A stretch of DNA of 64,000 bases from DAIMFL01 sp964372215. GTDB lineage: Bacteria; Pseudomonadota; Alphaproteobacteria; Dongiales; Dongiaceae. The position numbers were made by a program, and so were the translations under genes. The DNA lies in assembly GCA_964372215.1 (NCBI GenBank), contig CAYJQC010000002.1, forward strand, positions 62,001 to 126,000, written 5' to 3'. Every line of letters begins with the position of its first letter. Within the stretch, counting starts at the first letter, position 1. A model generated the notes under the pieces. That model made no database searches, was not told the origin of the DNA, and saw nothing but the letters and a program-made list of their open reading frames with translations. Positions 42,998 to 52,216 of the stretch are shown piece by piece.

Positions 42998-44449
42998 GTG
43001 CCCGACTTCCGCCCGATCCTGTTCACGCTCGGCAGCCTGATGCTGGCGTTGGCGCTTGCCATGCTGCTGCCGGCCGCGGTGGAATCGCTGCAGCACGGCG
43101 CCGGCTGGCGCAGCTTCGTGGTCTCGGCGGTGATCTCCGGCGGCGCCGGCGGCGCGCTGATGCTGGCCTACCGCCTGCCCAAGCGGCCGATCCTGACCCC
43201 GCGCGAAGGCTTCATCCTGGTGACGCTGGCCTGGATCGTGCTGTGCGGCTTCGCCACCCTGCCGCTGATGCTCTCGGCGCCGCATCTGTCGTTTGCCGAC
43301 GCCTATTTCGAGGCGATGTCCGGGCTCACCACCACCGGCGCGACGGTGATCGTCGACCTCGCCGACCAGCCCAAGGGACTGCTGCTGTGGCGCGCCATGC
43401 TGCAATGGATCGGCGGCATCGGCATCATCGTCATGGCGGTCGCCATCCTGCCGGTGCTGCGGGTCGGCGGCATGCAGCTGTTCCGCATGGAATCCTCCGA
43501 CAAGTCGGAGAAGGTGCGGCCGCGGGTATCCCAGGTCTCGGGCGTGCTGATCTCGGTCTACGTGACACTGACCGCGATCTGCGCCGTCGTGCTGGTGTTC
43601 GCCGGGATGGGCGCGTTCGACGCCGTGTGCCACGCCATGGCGGCGCTCGCCACCGGCGGGTTCTCGACCCAGGACGCCTCGATCGGGTTCTACAACAACC
43701 ACGCGGTCGAATGGATATTGACGCTGTTCATGGCGCTGGGCGGCAGCACCTTCGTGCTGCTGGCCCGCCTGGCGCAGGGCGATGTGCGGGCCTTCGTCAA
43801 CGACAGCCAGACCCGCTGGTACTTCGCCTATCTCGCCGGCTTCATCGCGATGTTCGCGCTCTGGCAGGTGGCGGTCAATCACCGGCCGCTGGGCGATGCG
43901 ATCCGTTCGAGCGCCTTCACCGTCGTCTCGCTCGCCACCACCACCGGATTCGTGACCGAGGACTACACGCTGTGGGGCGCGCTGCCCGTCGCCGCGGTAA
44001 TGACGCTGTACTTCATCGGCGGCTGCACCGGCTCGACCAGCGGCGGCATCAAGGTGTTCCGCTACTGCGTGCTGGGCAGCGTGTCGATGTGGCAGATTCG
44101 GCTGCTGGTGCATCCCAACCGCATGCGCCCGCCGACTTATAACGGCAAGCCGATCTCGGAAGACGTGGTGCGCTCGGTACTGAGCTTCTTCGTCTTCTAC
44201 ATCTTCTGTTTCGCCGTGCTCTCGGTGGCGGTCGCCGCCTTCGACGTCGACCTGGTGACGGCGCTTTCCGGCGTCGCCCAGGCGATGGCGAACACCGGCC
44301 CGGGCCTGGGCCCGATCATCGGCCCGGCCGGCAACTTCGTGCCGCTCGCCGACGGCGCCAAATGGATTCTGTCGCTCGCCATGCTGCTCGGCCGGCTCGA
44401 GCTGCTCACCGTCCTGGTGCTGCTGAGCCCGGTGTTCTGGCGTGGCTGA
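42998..44449 (+). CDS. trkH: TrkH-type potassium uptake protein, copy 1
   Basis: A 483-residue potassium channel subunit with four pore-loop repeats. The filter segments are GLTTTGATV, LATGGFSTQ, TTTGFVTED and ANTGPGLGP, each with its Gly. About 10-12 hydrophobic segments. It needs a TrkA partner, which is not in the window. The GTG start at 42998 was chosen because it aligns with the start of the next gene (PDFRPIL). A second, very similar trkH follows 130 bp downstream. Confidence 0.94.
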   Translation: MPDFRPILFTLGSLMLALALAMLLPAAVESLQHGAGWRSFVVSAVISGGAGGALMLAYRLPKRPILTPREGFILVTLAWIVLCGFATLPLMLSAPHLSFADAYFEAMSGLTTTGATVIVDLADQPKGLLLWRAMLQWIGGIGIIVMAVAILPVLRVGGMQLFRMESSDKSEKVRPRVSQVSGVLISVYVTLTAICAVVLVFAGMGAFDAVCHAMAALATGGFSTQDASIGFYNNHAVEWILTLFMALGGSTFVLLARLAQGDVRAFVNDSQTRWYFAYLAGFIAMFALWQVAVNHRPLGDAIRSSAFTVVSLATTTGFVTEDYTLWGALPVAAVMTLYFIGGCTGSTSGGIKVFRYCVLGSVSMWQIRLLVHPNRMRPPTYNGKPISEDVVRSVLSFFVFYIFCFAVLSVAVAAFDVDLVTALSGVAQAMANTGPGLGPIIGPAGNFVPLADGAKWILSLAMLLGRLELLTVLVLLSPVFWRG

Positions 44450-44498
44450 TCGCTTGCGCCTGCGGTGCCCGAACCCCGGCGCCCGGCCGGACCGCTCC

Positions 44499-44524
44499 GG
44501 GCGGGCTTGCTGGACAGCCCGCCC
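44499..44524. terminator. Hairpin between the two trkH genes
   Basis: A perfect 9-bp stem GGGCGGGCT / AGCCCGCCC with an 8-nt loop. No T-run follows, so it may attenuate or stabilise more than terminate. Confidence 0.35.
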
Positions 44525-44579
44525 GACGCATGTTCTGATGATTTCCTGACGACATCGTCATTCCGCACGCCAACAGCAC

Positions 44580-46028
44580 GTGCCCGATTTCCGCCCAATC
44601 CTCTACACCATCGGCACGCTGATGCTGGCGCTGGCGCTGGCCATGCTGCTGCCGGCGGCGGTCGAATCGCTGCAGCACGAGCAGGGCTGGCGCAGCTTCC
44701 TGATCTCGGCGGCCCTGACCGCCGCCGCCGGCGGCGGGCTCAGGCTGGCCAACCGCTTGCCGGAGTATCCGATCCTGGCGCCGCGCCAGGGCTTCATCCT
44801 GGTCACCCTGGCCTGGATCGTGCTGTGCGGTTTCGCCACCCTGCCGTTCCTGCTGTCGACCGAGATGTCGTTCACCGACGCGGTGTTCGAAGCGACATCG
44901 GGCCTGACCACCACCGGCGCCACGGTCATGGTCGGCCTGGCCGAGCAGCCCAAGGGCTTGCTGCTGTGGCGTGCGCTCCTGCAATGGATCGGCGGGATCG
45001 GCATCATCGTCACCGCGGTCGCCGTGCTGCCGGTGCTGCGGGTCGGCGGCATGCAGCTGTTCCGCATGGAATCCTCCGACAAGTCGGAGAAGGTGCGGCC
45101 GCGGGTGTCGCAGGTCTCGTTCATACTGATCACGATCTTCGTGACCCTGACGGCGATCTGCGCGATCGCCCTGGCCATCGCCGGGATGGGTATGTTCGAA
45201 GCGGTGTGCCATGCCATGACGACCGTGGCGACCGCCGGGTTCTCGACCCATGACAGCTCGATCGGGTACTACGACAGCGCGGCGATCGAATGGATCATCA
45301 CCGGGTTCATGATCATCGGCGGCTGCACCTTCGTGCTGCTGGCCCGCCTGGCCCAGGGCGATTTCCGCAGCTTCTTCCAGGACACGCAGATCCGCTGGTA
45401 CTTCGCCTATCTCGCGGGGTTCATCGGGCTGATCGCCGCCTGGCAGATCCTGATGAACGGGCGTCCGGTGTTCGATGCCATCCGCTCGACCGCGTTCAAC
45501 GTCGTTTCGATCGCGACCACCACCGGCTTCGCGTCGGAGGACTACACCCTGTGGGGCGGGCTGCCGCTCGCCGGCTTCATGATCATGTTCTTCATCGGCG
45601 GCTGCACCGGCTCCACCACGTCGGGCATCAAGGTCTTCCGCTTCTGCGTGCTGGGCAGCGTCTCGATCTGGCAGATCCGCCTGCTGGTGCATCCCCATCG
45701 GATGCTGCAGCCGACCTATAACGGCCGACCGATCTCGAACGAGGTGGTACGCTCGGTCCTGAGCTTCTTCGTGTTCTACATCTTCAGCTTCGCCGTGCTG
45801 TCGGTGGCGGTCGCCGCTTTCGATGTCGAGCTCGTGACCGCACTGTCCGGCGTCGCCCAGGCGCTCGGCAATGTCGGGCCGGGGCTGGGCCCGACGATCG
45901 GCCCGGCGGGAACCTTTGCGCCGCTGCCCGACGGCGCCAAGTGGGTTCTGTCGTTTGCCATGCTGCTCGGCCGGCTCGAGCTGCTGACCGTGCTGGTGCT
46001 GCTGACCCCGGTGTTCTGGCGCGGCTGA
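44580..46028 (+). CDS. trkH: TrkH-type potassium uptake protein, copy 2
   Basis: A 482-residue paralogue of the preceding gene with the same GTG-PDFRPIL start and the same architecture. Filter segments are GLTTTGATV, VATAGFSTH, TTTGFASED and GNVGPGLGP. Stretches such as GGMQLFRMESSDKSEKVRPR are the same in both. The differences near pore loops 2-4 could change affinity or regulation. It arose by tandem duplication (inference from similarity and position). Confidence 0.94.
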   Translation: MPDFRPILYTIGTLMLALALAMLLPAAVESLQHEQGWRSFLISAALTAAAGGGLRLANRLPEYPILAPRQGFILVTLAWIVLCGFATLPFLLSTEMSFTDAVFEATSGLTTTGATVMVGLAEQPKGLLLWRALLQWIGGIGIIVTAVAVLPVLRVGGMQLFRMESSDKSEKVRPRVSQVSFILITIFVTLTAICAIALAIAGMGMFEAVCHAMTTVATAGFSTHDSSIGYYDSAAIEWIITGFMIIGGCTFVLLARLAQGDFRSFFQDTQIRWYFAYLAGFIGLIAAWQILMNGRPVFDAIRSTAFNVVSIATTTGFASEDYTLWGGLPLAGFMIMFFIGGCTGSTTSGIKVFRFCVLGSVSIWQIRLLVHPHRMLQPTYNGRPISNEVVRSVLSFFVFYIFSFAVLSVAVAAFDVELVTALSGVAQALGNVGPGLGPTIGPAGTFAPLPDGAKWVLSFAMLLGRLELLTVLVLLTPVFWRG

Positions 46029-46093
46029 AGGCAACCGGTGGCACCCGAAGCCGAGGCGGGGGCCGCGGCGAGATGGTCTGGTGAAGGGTTCGC

Positions 46094-47413
46094 ATGCCGA
46101 TCTGGGAAGCGCTCGTGATCCTGCTGTTGATCCTGCTGAACGGCCTGCTGGCGATGTCGGAGCTGGCGCTGGTGTCGTCGCGCCGCAGCCGCCTGCGGCG
46201 GCTCGCCGAGGACGGCAACGCCGGGGCCGGCATCGCCCTCGGCCTGCTCGAGCATCCCGCCCGCTTCCTGGCCACGGTCCAGATCGGCATCACGCTGGTC
46301 GGCATCGTCGCGGGCGCCCTGGGCGGCGCCACCCTCGCCAAGCCGCTGGCGCGGCTGTTCGCCGAGCTGCCGATGCTCGCGCCCCATGCCGAGGGCGTCG
46401 CGATCGCCACCGTGGTGGTCGCCATCACCTATCTCTCCCTGGTGATCGGCGAGCTGGTGCCCAAGCGGGTCGCGCTCCGGCACCCCGAGCGCGTGGCGGT
46501 CCGGGTCGCCGGACCGATGCGGCTCCTGTCGCGGATCGGTGCGCCGGCGGTCTGGCTGCTCGGCGCCTCGACCGACCTGCTGGTCCGCTTGATCGGGCTG
46601 CGCGGCGGGCGCGACGAGGCGGTGACCGAGGACGAGGTCAAGGCGCTGATCACCGAGGGCACCCGGGCCGGGGTGTTCGCGCCGCTGGAGAAGCAGATGA
46701 TCGACGGCGTGCTGCGCCTGGCCGATCGCAGCGTGCGTGCCACCATGACCCCGCGCGCGGCCCTGGCCTGGCTCGACCTCGGCGACCCGCCGGCGCTGCT
46801 GCGCGACAAGATCGGCCGGGCCCATCACTCCTGGCTGCTGGTCTGCCGCGGCGACATCGACAATCTCGTCGGCGTGGTGGCGCTGCGCGACCTGGCCGAG
46901 CGCGCGCTGCACGGCGCGCCGCTCGATCTGGAGCAGGCGATGGTGAAGCCGCTCATCGTCCATGAGAGCCTGCCGGTGCTGCGCCTGCTCGACATGTTCC
47001 GCGCGGCACCGGCCAATCTGGCGGTGGTGGTCGACGAATACGGCAGCGTCGAAGGCATCGTCACGGCGACCGACATCCTGGAGGCGATTGCCGGTGCGAT
47101 CCCCGAGCGCGGCGGCGCGGAGCAGCCCGAGGCGCAGGCGCGCGAGGACGGCTCGTGGCTGATCGACGGCATGATGCCGGTGGACGAGTTCGAGGACCTG
47201 GTCGGCCTGCGCGGCCTGCGGAACACCGGCGACTTCGATACCGTCGGCGGCTTCGCCCTGTGGCAGCTCGGCCGCCTGCCCCGCGCCGGCGACGAATTCG
47301 ACTGGCGCGGCTGGCATTTCGAGATCGTCGACATGGACGGCCGGCGGATCGACAAGCTGATCGCCGTGCCATCGGACGCAGCCGCTGCCGCGCGCGAGGA
47401 GCCGACGACATGA
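46094..47413 (+). CDS. CNNM/CorC-type membrane protein with CBS domains
   Basis: A 439-residue member of the hemolysin C/CorC-like family. An N-terminal DUF21 membrane domain (about residues 1-180, with NGLLAMSELALVSSRRSRL and VIGELVPKR) is followed by a CBS pair (TMTPRAALAWLD and AVVVDEYGSVEGIVTATDILEAI) and a C-terminal CorC_HlyC domain (DGMMPVDEFEDLVGL). Relatives export Mg2+ or Co2+. Its stop overlaps the argE start (ATGA). Confidence 0.9.
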   Translation: MPIWEALVILLLILLNGLLAMSELALVSSRRSRLRRLAEDGNAGAGIALGLLEHPARFLATVQIGITLVGIVAGALGGATLAKPLARLFAELPMLAPHAEGVAIATVVVAITYLSLVIGELVPKRVALRHPERVAVRVAGPMRLLSRIGAPAVWLLGASTDLLVRLIGLRGGRDEAVTEDEVKALITEGTRAGVFAPLEKQMIDGVLRLADRSVRATMTPRAALAWLDLGDPPALLRDKIGRAHHSWLLVCRGDIDNLVGVVALRDLAERALHGAPLDLEQAMVKPLIVHESLPVLRLLDMFRAAPANLAVVVDEYGSVEGIVTATDILEAIAGAIPERGGAEQPEAQAREDGSWLIDGMMPVDEFEDLVGLRGLRNTGDFDTVGGFALWQLGRLPRAGDEFDWRGWHFEIVDMDGRRIDKLIAVPSDAAAAAREEPTT

Positions 47414-48591
47414 CCACATCCACCACGGCGGCGCTCGAGCTGCTCGCCCGCCTCGTCGCCTTCGACACCGTCTCGGCCAAGTCCAACCTGGCGCTGATCG
47501 AGCATGTCCGCGAGCTGCTGGCCGGGCACGGCATTGCCAGTCGCCTGACCTTCCACGACTCCGGCGAGAAGGCCAACCTGCTGGCGAGCATCGGGCCCGA
47601 TGTCCCCGGCGGCGTGGTGCTGTCGGGTCATACCGACGTGGTGCCGGTCGACGGCCAGCCCTGGACCGCCGACCCGTTCCGCTGCGTGCTGCGCGACGGC
47701 CGCGCCTATGGCCGCGGCACCGCCGACATGAAGGGCTTCATCGCCTGCGCGCTGGCGCTGCTGCCCGAGATGCTGGCGCGGCCGCTCCAGGTGCCGATCC
47801 ACCTGGCGCTCTCGTTCGACGAGGAGCTCGGCTGCCTCGGCGTGCCGGCGCTCATTGCCGACATGGCGGCGGCGGTGCCGCGGCCGCGCCTCGCCATCGT
47901 CGGCGAGCCGACCGGGCTCAGGGTCGCCGACCGCCACAAGGGCATCCACGGCTTCGAGAGCGTGGTCACCGGCCGCGACGGCCATTCCAGCGGGACCCAT
48001 CGCGGCGTCAACGCGATCGCCGCCGCCGCCGAGCTGGTCCTGTGTCTCGAGCGGATCGCCGCCGGCTATCGCGATGCCGGCCCGTTCGATGCGGCGTTCG
48101 ACCCGCCCTACACCACCATCAGCGTCGGGCTGATCGAGGGCGGCAGCGCGGTCAACATCATCCCGCGCCGCTGCTGCTTCCGCTGGGAGACCCGGCCGCT
48201 GCCAGCGAACGAGCCGGCCGAGATCCTCGACCGCCTCACCCGCTTCGCCGATGACGAGCTGCTGCCGCGACTGCGCCGGATCGCGCCGGAGGCGGCGGTG
48301 GTCACCCGGCCCACGGTGAGCGTCGCCGGCCTCAAGGCCGATCCCGACTCGCCCGCCGCCCTGCTGATGCGCCGCCTGACCGGCGCCAACACCACCATCG
48401 GCGTCGCCTTCACCACCGAGGCCGGATTGTTCCAGCGCGCCGAGATCCCCGCCATCGTCTGCGGCCCGGGCAGCATCGAGCAGGCCCACCAGCCCGACGA
48501 ATTCGTCGAGATCCGCGAGATCGAGGCCTGCCTCGACCTGCTGGGCAAGGTGATCGCCTGGGCCGCCGACCCGGTCGGGTTGACGTCCTAG
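47410..48591 (+). CDS. argE: Acetylornithine deacetylase
   Basis: A 393-residue M20-family metallohydrolase. Metal and catalytic residues are visible in LSGHTDVVPVDG, GRGTADMKGF, FDEELGCLG (Glu-Glu) and VGEPTG, and the dimerisation domain has GRDGHSSGTHRGVNAI. It fits N-acetylornithine deacetylation to ornithine. The argF and argD genes in the same window support the arginine role. Related M20 enzymes act on other acyl amino acids, so some doubt remains. Confidence 0.85.
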   Translation: MTTSTTAALELLARLVAFDTVSAKSNLALIEHVRELLAGHGIASRLTFHDSGEKANLLASIGPDVPGGVVLSGHTDVVPVDGQPWTADPFRCVLRDGRAYGRGTADMKGFIACALALLPEMLARPLQVPIHLALSFDEELGCLGVPALIADMAAAVPRPRLAIVGEPTGLRVADRHKGIHGFESVVTGRDGHSSGTHRGVNAIAAAAELVLCLERIAAGYRDAGPFDAAFDPPYTTISVGLIEGGSAVNIIPRRCCFRWETRPLPANEPAEILDRLTRFADDELLPRLRRIAPEAAVVTRPTVSVAGLKADPDSPAALLMRRLTGANTTIGVAFTTEAGLFQRAEIPAIVCGPGSIEQAHQPDEFVEIREIEACLDLLGKVIAWAADPVGLTS

Positions 48592-48654
48592 GCCAGGATG
48601 GTCTCGGATTGAATCGATCCGAGGCGTGAATCTTGGCCTACTTTTTTGAAGTGG

Positions 48655-48700
48655 AGCATGATTCGCGGATCACGTTGTTTCAGTGCGATCCGACCATGCT
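48655..48700. repeat. 46-bp imperfect palindrome
   Basis: AGCATG (48655-48660) pairs with CATGCT (48695-48700), with a further CGGATC / GATCCG inner pairing. It lies in the 160 bp between argE and the GT2 gene. It has the look of a dispersed intergenic repeat, but only one copy is in the window. Confidence 0.45.
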
Positions 48701-48751
48701 CTGGGCCATCGACTTCGCCGGGAGCGGCCGATAGGCTCGCCGGCACCCGAA

Positions 48752-49480
48752 ATGGAGTGCGACACCCTGCGCTACGCCATCGTCATACCGCTGCACGACG
48801 AAGCCGAGAACGTCGCGGCCCTGCTCGCCGAGATTCGCGAGGTGTTGCAAGGCGACACGGCGCCGGCGGAGATACTGTTCGTCGACGACGGCAGCAGCGA
48901 CGACACTGCCGCGCGGCTGGCGCCGCTGCTCGATGCCGGCAGCGGCATCCGCCTGATCCGCCATGTCAGGCGCTGCGGCAAGAGCGCCGCGCTGCTGACC
49001 GGCATCCGGGCGGCCGAGTCGCCCTGGATCGCCACCATGGACGGCGACCGCCAGAACGATCCGCGCGACGTGCCGCGGCTGATCGCGGCCGCCGCGGCGG
49101 AAGGTGCTGCCCTGGTCGCCGGCCTGCGCGCCAAGCGCCGCGACACCCTGGCCCGGCGCTTCGCCTCGCGCTTCGCCAACCACCTGCGCAAGGCGCTGCT
49201 CGGCGACGACTGCCCGGACACCGCCTGCGGGCTCAAGCTGATGCGCCGCGACGTGTTCCTCGGCCTGCCCTATTTCGACGGGCTGCACCGGTTCTTTCCG
49301 GCGCTGGTCAAGATCCACGGCCACCGGGTGGCGTTTGTCGCGGTCAACGACCGGCCGCGCCAGCATGGCCGCTCCAAGTACGGCAATCTGTCGCGCGCCG
49401 TGGTCGGCCTGGCCGACCTGTTCGGCGTCATGTGGCTGCGGCTTCGCACCACGCTTCCGGCGCCGCGCGCGCCGGAGTAG
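48752..49480 (+). CDS. Family 2 glycosyltransferase (polyprenyl-phosphate sugar synthase type)
   Basis: A 242-residue cytoplasmic GT2 enzyme of the dolichol-phosphate-mannose-synthase/ArnC type. The nucleotide-sugar site shows YAIVIPLHDEAENV, LFVDDGSSDDT and the DxD-like MDGDRQNDP, and the acceptor-side motif is QHGRSKYG. It would load a sugar onto a polyprenyl phosphate. It has no C-terminal membrane segments. First gene of a four-gene run with LAB_N, GT39 and PAP2 proteins. Confidence 0.88.
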   Translation: MECDTLRYAIVIPLHDEAENVAALLAEIREVLQGDTAPAEILFVDDGSSDDTAARLAPLLDAGSGIRLIRHVRRCGKSAALLTGIRAAESPWIATMDGDRQNDPRDVPRLIAAAAAEGAALVAGLRAKRRDTLARRFASRFANHLRKALLGDDCPDTACGLKLMRRDVFLGLPYFDGLHRFFPALVKIHGHRVAFVAVNDRPRQHGRSKYGNLSRAVVGLADLFGVMWLRLRTTLPAPRAPE

Positions 49481-49536
49481 AACCGCCCGGCCGGGCCAGA
49501 CCCGGCCGTCCCACCAGCAGGAGGCTTGCGCACGCC

Positions 49537-49839
49537 ATGACCTGGACCGCCGCCTGGGTCGCCATCGGCTTCATCGGCCAGTTTCTGTTCTCGATGCGCT
49601 TCATCTATCAGTGGTTCCACAGCGAGCGCGCCAAGCGCAGCGTGATCCCCGAGGCGTTCTGGTATTTCAGCGTCGCCGGCGGTGCCACCCTGCTGGCCTA
49701 TGCCATCCATCGCCAGGATCCGGTGTTCATCGTCGGCCAGGGCGCCGGGCTGCTGATTTACGGCCGCAACATCTACTTCATCCATCGCGACAAGCGGCAG
49801 GCGGCCGCCACAGCCGACGACGACAACCCGGGACAGTGA
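49537..49839 (+). CDS. Lipid A biosynthesis N-terminal domain (LAB_N) membrane protein
   Basis: A 100-residue protein with three hydrophobic segments, matching the LAB_N domain (FIGQFLFSMRFIYQWFHSER, IPEAFWYFSVAGG, DPVFIVGQGAGLLIYGRNI). AGGAGG lies 12 nt before the ATG. Such small proteins sit in Arn- and Rgt-like clusters and may move or present polyprenyl-phosphate sugars. The precise role is not established. Confidence 0.88.
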   Translation: MTWTAAWVAIGFIGQFLFSMRFIYQWFHSERAKRSVIPEAFWYFSVAGGATLLAYAIHRQDPVFIVGQGAGLLIYGRNIYFIHRDKRQAAATADDDNPGQ

Positions 49840-49868
49840 GTCGCCGGGCGGTGTCGAGGGGCGACGCC

Positions 49869-51539
49869 ATGCACGGGAACCGCGTGTCATGGTCCGCGGC
49901 GCTGCTGCTCGTGCTGCTCTGCCTGTCGGCCTACCTCCCCGGCTTCTTCTCCCTGCCGCCGGTCGACCGCGACGAGGCGCGTTTCGCCCAGGCCTCGAAG
50001 CAGATGGTCGAGAGCGGCGACTATGTCGACATCCGCTACCAGGGCGAGCCGCGATACAAGAAGCCGGTCGGCATCTACTGGCTGCAGGCCGCCGCGGCGG
50101 CGCTGTCGGGCCAGGGCGCCGAGGCGCCGATCTGGGTCTATCGCTTGCCCTCCCTGGCCGGCGCCATCCTCGCGGTGCTGCTGACGGCGCGCCTCGGGGC
50201 GCGGCTGTTCGACCGGCGCGCCGGCATCGTCGCTGCCGTGCTGCTGGCGAGCTGTCTGTTGCTGGGCGTCGAGGCGCGGCTGGCCAAGACCGACGCGGTG
50301 CTGCTGGCCTGCATCCTGGCGGCGCAGCTTTCCCTCGCCCGCGCTTGGAACGAACGCGACAGCGCCGAGCAGCCCGCCCCGCTGCCGGCCCTCGGATTCT
50401 GGCTGGCGCTCGGTGCCGGCATGCTGGTCAAGGGGCCGATCATCCTGCTGGCCTGCGGCGGCACGGCGGCTCTCCTCTTCGCATTCCGGCGCAGCGGGCG
50501 CTGGCTCTTGCGCTTGAAGCCCGCCCTCGGCGCGCCCTTGGCGATCCTCGTCGTGCTGCCCTGGCTGGTCGCCATCTTCATCCAGAGCGATGGCGCGTTC
50601 TTCCAGGCCTCGGTCGGCCACGACCTGCTCGGCAAGGTGCTGTCGGCCCAGGAATCCCATGGCGCCCCGCCGGGCTATTACGCCGTCGCCGTGTGGCTCA
50701 CCTTCTGGCCGGGCTCGCTGTTGCTGTTCCTGGCCCTGCCCTGGATCTGGAACAACCGGCGCGACGCCGCCGTGCAGTTCTGCCTGGCCTGGATTCTGCC
50801 GGTATGGATCGTCTTCGAGCTGGTGCTGACCAAGCTGCCGCATTACGTGCTGCCGGCCTATCCCGCCCTGGCGATCCTCAGCGCGCGGGCGCTCGCCGCC
50901 GGCCTGCCGGCGCCGGGAACGGCGACCGCCGCCGCGCGCTGGACGCGACGGTTGCGCAGGCTGGTGGCGCCGGTCTGGGCAGTCGTCACCGCGGCGCTGG
51001 CCGGCGCGCTGGTCGCACTGCCCTGCGCGCTGGGCGAGCCCTGGTCGATGACGGCATCGGCGCTGGCGCTGCTCGTGCTCGCGGCCGGCGGCGGCGCCGT
51101 GTGGGCGTTGCGGACCGGCCGCCTTGCGCACACGCCGATCCTGCTCTGCGCCGCCGCCTGGGCGTTCGGCGTCGCCGCCTTCGGCCAGCTCCTGCCGCAC
51201 CTGCCGGCGCTGTGGCCGAGCCGGGAGGTCGCCGAGCTCGTGGCTCAGGCGAAGGCGTCCTGCCCGACGGCAGCAATCGCCAGCGCCGGCTATCGCGAGC
51301 CCAGCCTGGTGTTCCTGCTCGGCACCGACATCCGACTCACCACCGCGGAAGGCGCGGCGCATCACCTGATGGCCAACGACCCCTGTGCCCTCGCCCTCGT
51401 GGAAGCGCGCGAGGAACCGGCGTTTCTTGCGGCCCTGCCCCAGGCCGCCCCACCCGTCGCAAGACTCGGCACCGTCTCGGGCTTCAACTACAGCAACGGC
51501 CGGCTCGTCGAAATCGGCCTCTATCGGGCCGCCCGATGA
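49869..51539 (+). CDS. GT39/ArnT-like membrane glycosyltransferase
   Basis: A 556-residue polytopic enzyme of the PMT_2/ArnT class. The first periplasmic loop has the catalytic Asp-Glu pair (LPPVDRDEARFAQASKQM) and RYKKPVGIYWLQ. The membrane region is followed by a C-terminal periplasmic part. It would transfer a sugar from polyprenyl phosphate to an envelope acceptor such as lipid A. Its stop overlaps the PAP2 start (ATGA). Confidence 0.9.
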   Translation: MHGNRVSWSAALLLVLLCLSAYLPGFFSLPPVDRDEARFAQASKQMVESGDYVDIRYQGEPRYKKPVGIYWLQAAAAALSGQGAEAPIWVYRLPSLAGAILAVLLTARLGARLFDRRAGIVAAVLLASCLLLGVEARLAKTDAVLLACILAAQLSLARAWNERDSAEQPAPLPALGFWLALGAGMLVKGPIILLACGGTAALLFAFRRSGRWLLRLKPALGAPLAILVVLPWLVAIFIQSDGAFFQASVGHDLLGKVLSAQESHGAPPGYYAVAVWLTFWPGSLLLFLALPWIWNNRRDAAVQFCLAWILPVWIVFELVLTKLPHYVLPAYPALAILSARALAAGLPAPGTATAAARWTRRLRRLVAPVWAVVTAALAGALVALPCALGEPWSMTASALALLVLAAGGGAVWALRTGRLAHTPILLCAAAWAFGVAAFGQLLPHLPALWPSREVAELVAQAKASCPTAAIASAGYREPSLVFLLGTDIRLTTAEGAAHHLMANDPCALALVEAREEPAFLAALPQAAPPVARLGTVSGFNYSNGRLVEIGLYRAAR

Positions 51540-52216
51540 TGCAGCCCGCCGTAAGAGAAAGGACCGCGACGCTGTGGATCCTGCTCGGCCTCGCGCTGAT
51601 CGCCGCGTCGATCGCCTTCGCCGACCGGCCGGTCAATGCCTGGGTCGCGGCGCAGCATGGGCCCTTCGTCGATTCCCTGCGCGCCATCACCCAGATCGGC
51701 AATTCGCGCTGGTACCTGGTGGCGCTGCCGGCGCTGGCCGGGCTGGCGCTCTGGCTTCGCCGCCGCGCCGGCGGCGGGCTGGCCGCGCTGCGGCTCGAGC
51801 TTCTGGCCGGCAATACCCTGTTCCTGTTCGCCGCGGTCGCCGTCTCCGGCATTCTCACCAACCTGATCAAGTTCCCGCTCGGCCGGGCGCGGCCGAAGCT
51901 GTGGGAGCAGGACGGCATCTTCGGCGTCAGCCCGTTCAGCCTCGACGCCGACTTCCAGGGCTTCCCGTCGGGTCACGCGACGACCCTGTTCGCGCTGGCG
52001 GCCGGGCTCGGGCTGATGGCGCCACGGCTGCGCATCCCGCTCTACGCGCTCGCCGCGCTGCTGTCCTTCAGCCGGGTCGCCGTCAACGCGCATTATCCCA
52101 GCGACCTGGTGGGCGGCGCCATGGTCGGGATCGGCGTGACGCTGTGGCTGCGCGGCCTGCTGGCGCGCCACGGACTCGCCGTCGGCGCGGATCAGACCAG
52201 GAACGCCGACAGGTAG
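51536..52216 (+). CDS. PAP2-family membrane phosphatase
   Basis: A 226-residue, six-TM phosphatase. The three active-site motifs are intact: KFPLGRARP, PSGHAT and SRVAVNAHYPSDLVGG. In this operon it could dephosphorylate lipid A (LpxE/LpxF-like) or recycle polyprenyl pyrophosphate. The two possible ATG codons are adjacent (51536 and 51539). The 3' end overlaps a convergent lipoprotein gene by 25 bp. Confidence 0.9.
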   Translation: MMQPAVRERTATLWILLGLALIAASIAFADRPVNAWVAAQHGPFVDSLRAITQIGNSRWYLVALPALAGLALWLRRRAGGGLAALRLELLAGNTLFLFAAVAVSGILTNLIKFPLGRARPKLWEQDGIFGVSPFSLDADFQGFPSGHATTLFALAAGLGLMAPRLRIPLYALAALLSFSRVAVNAHYPSDLVGGAMVGIGVTLWLRGLLARHGLAVGADQTRNADR

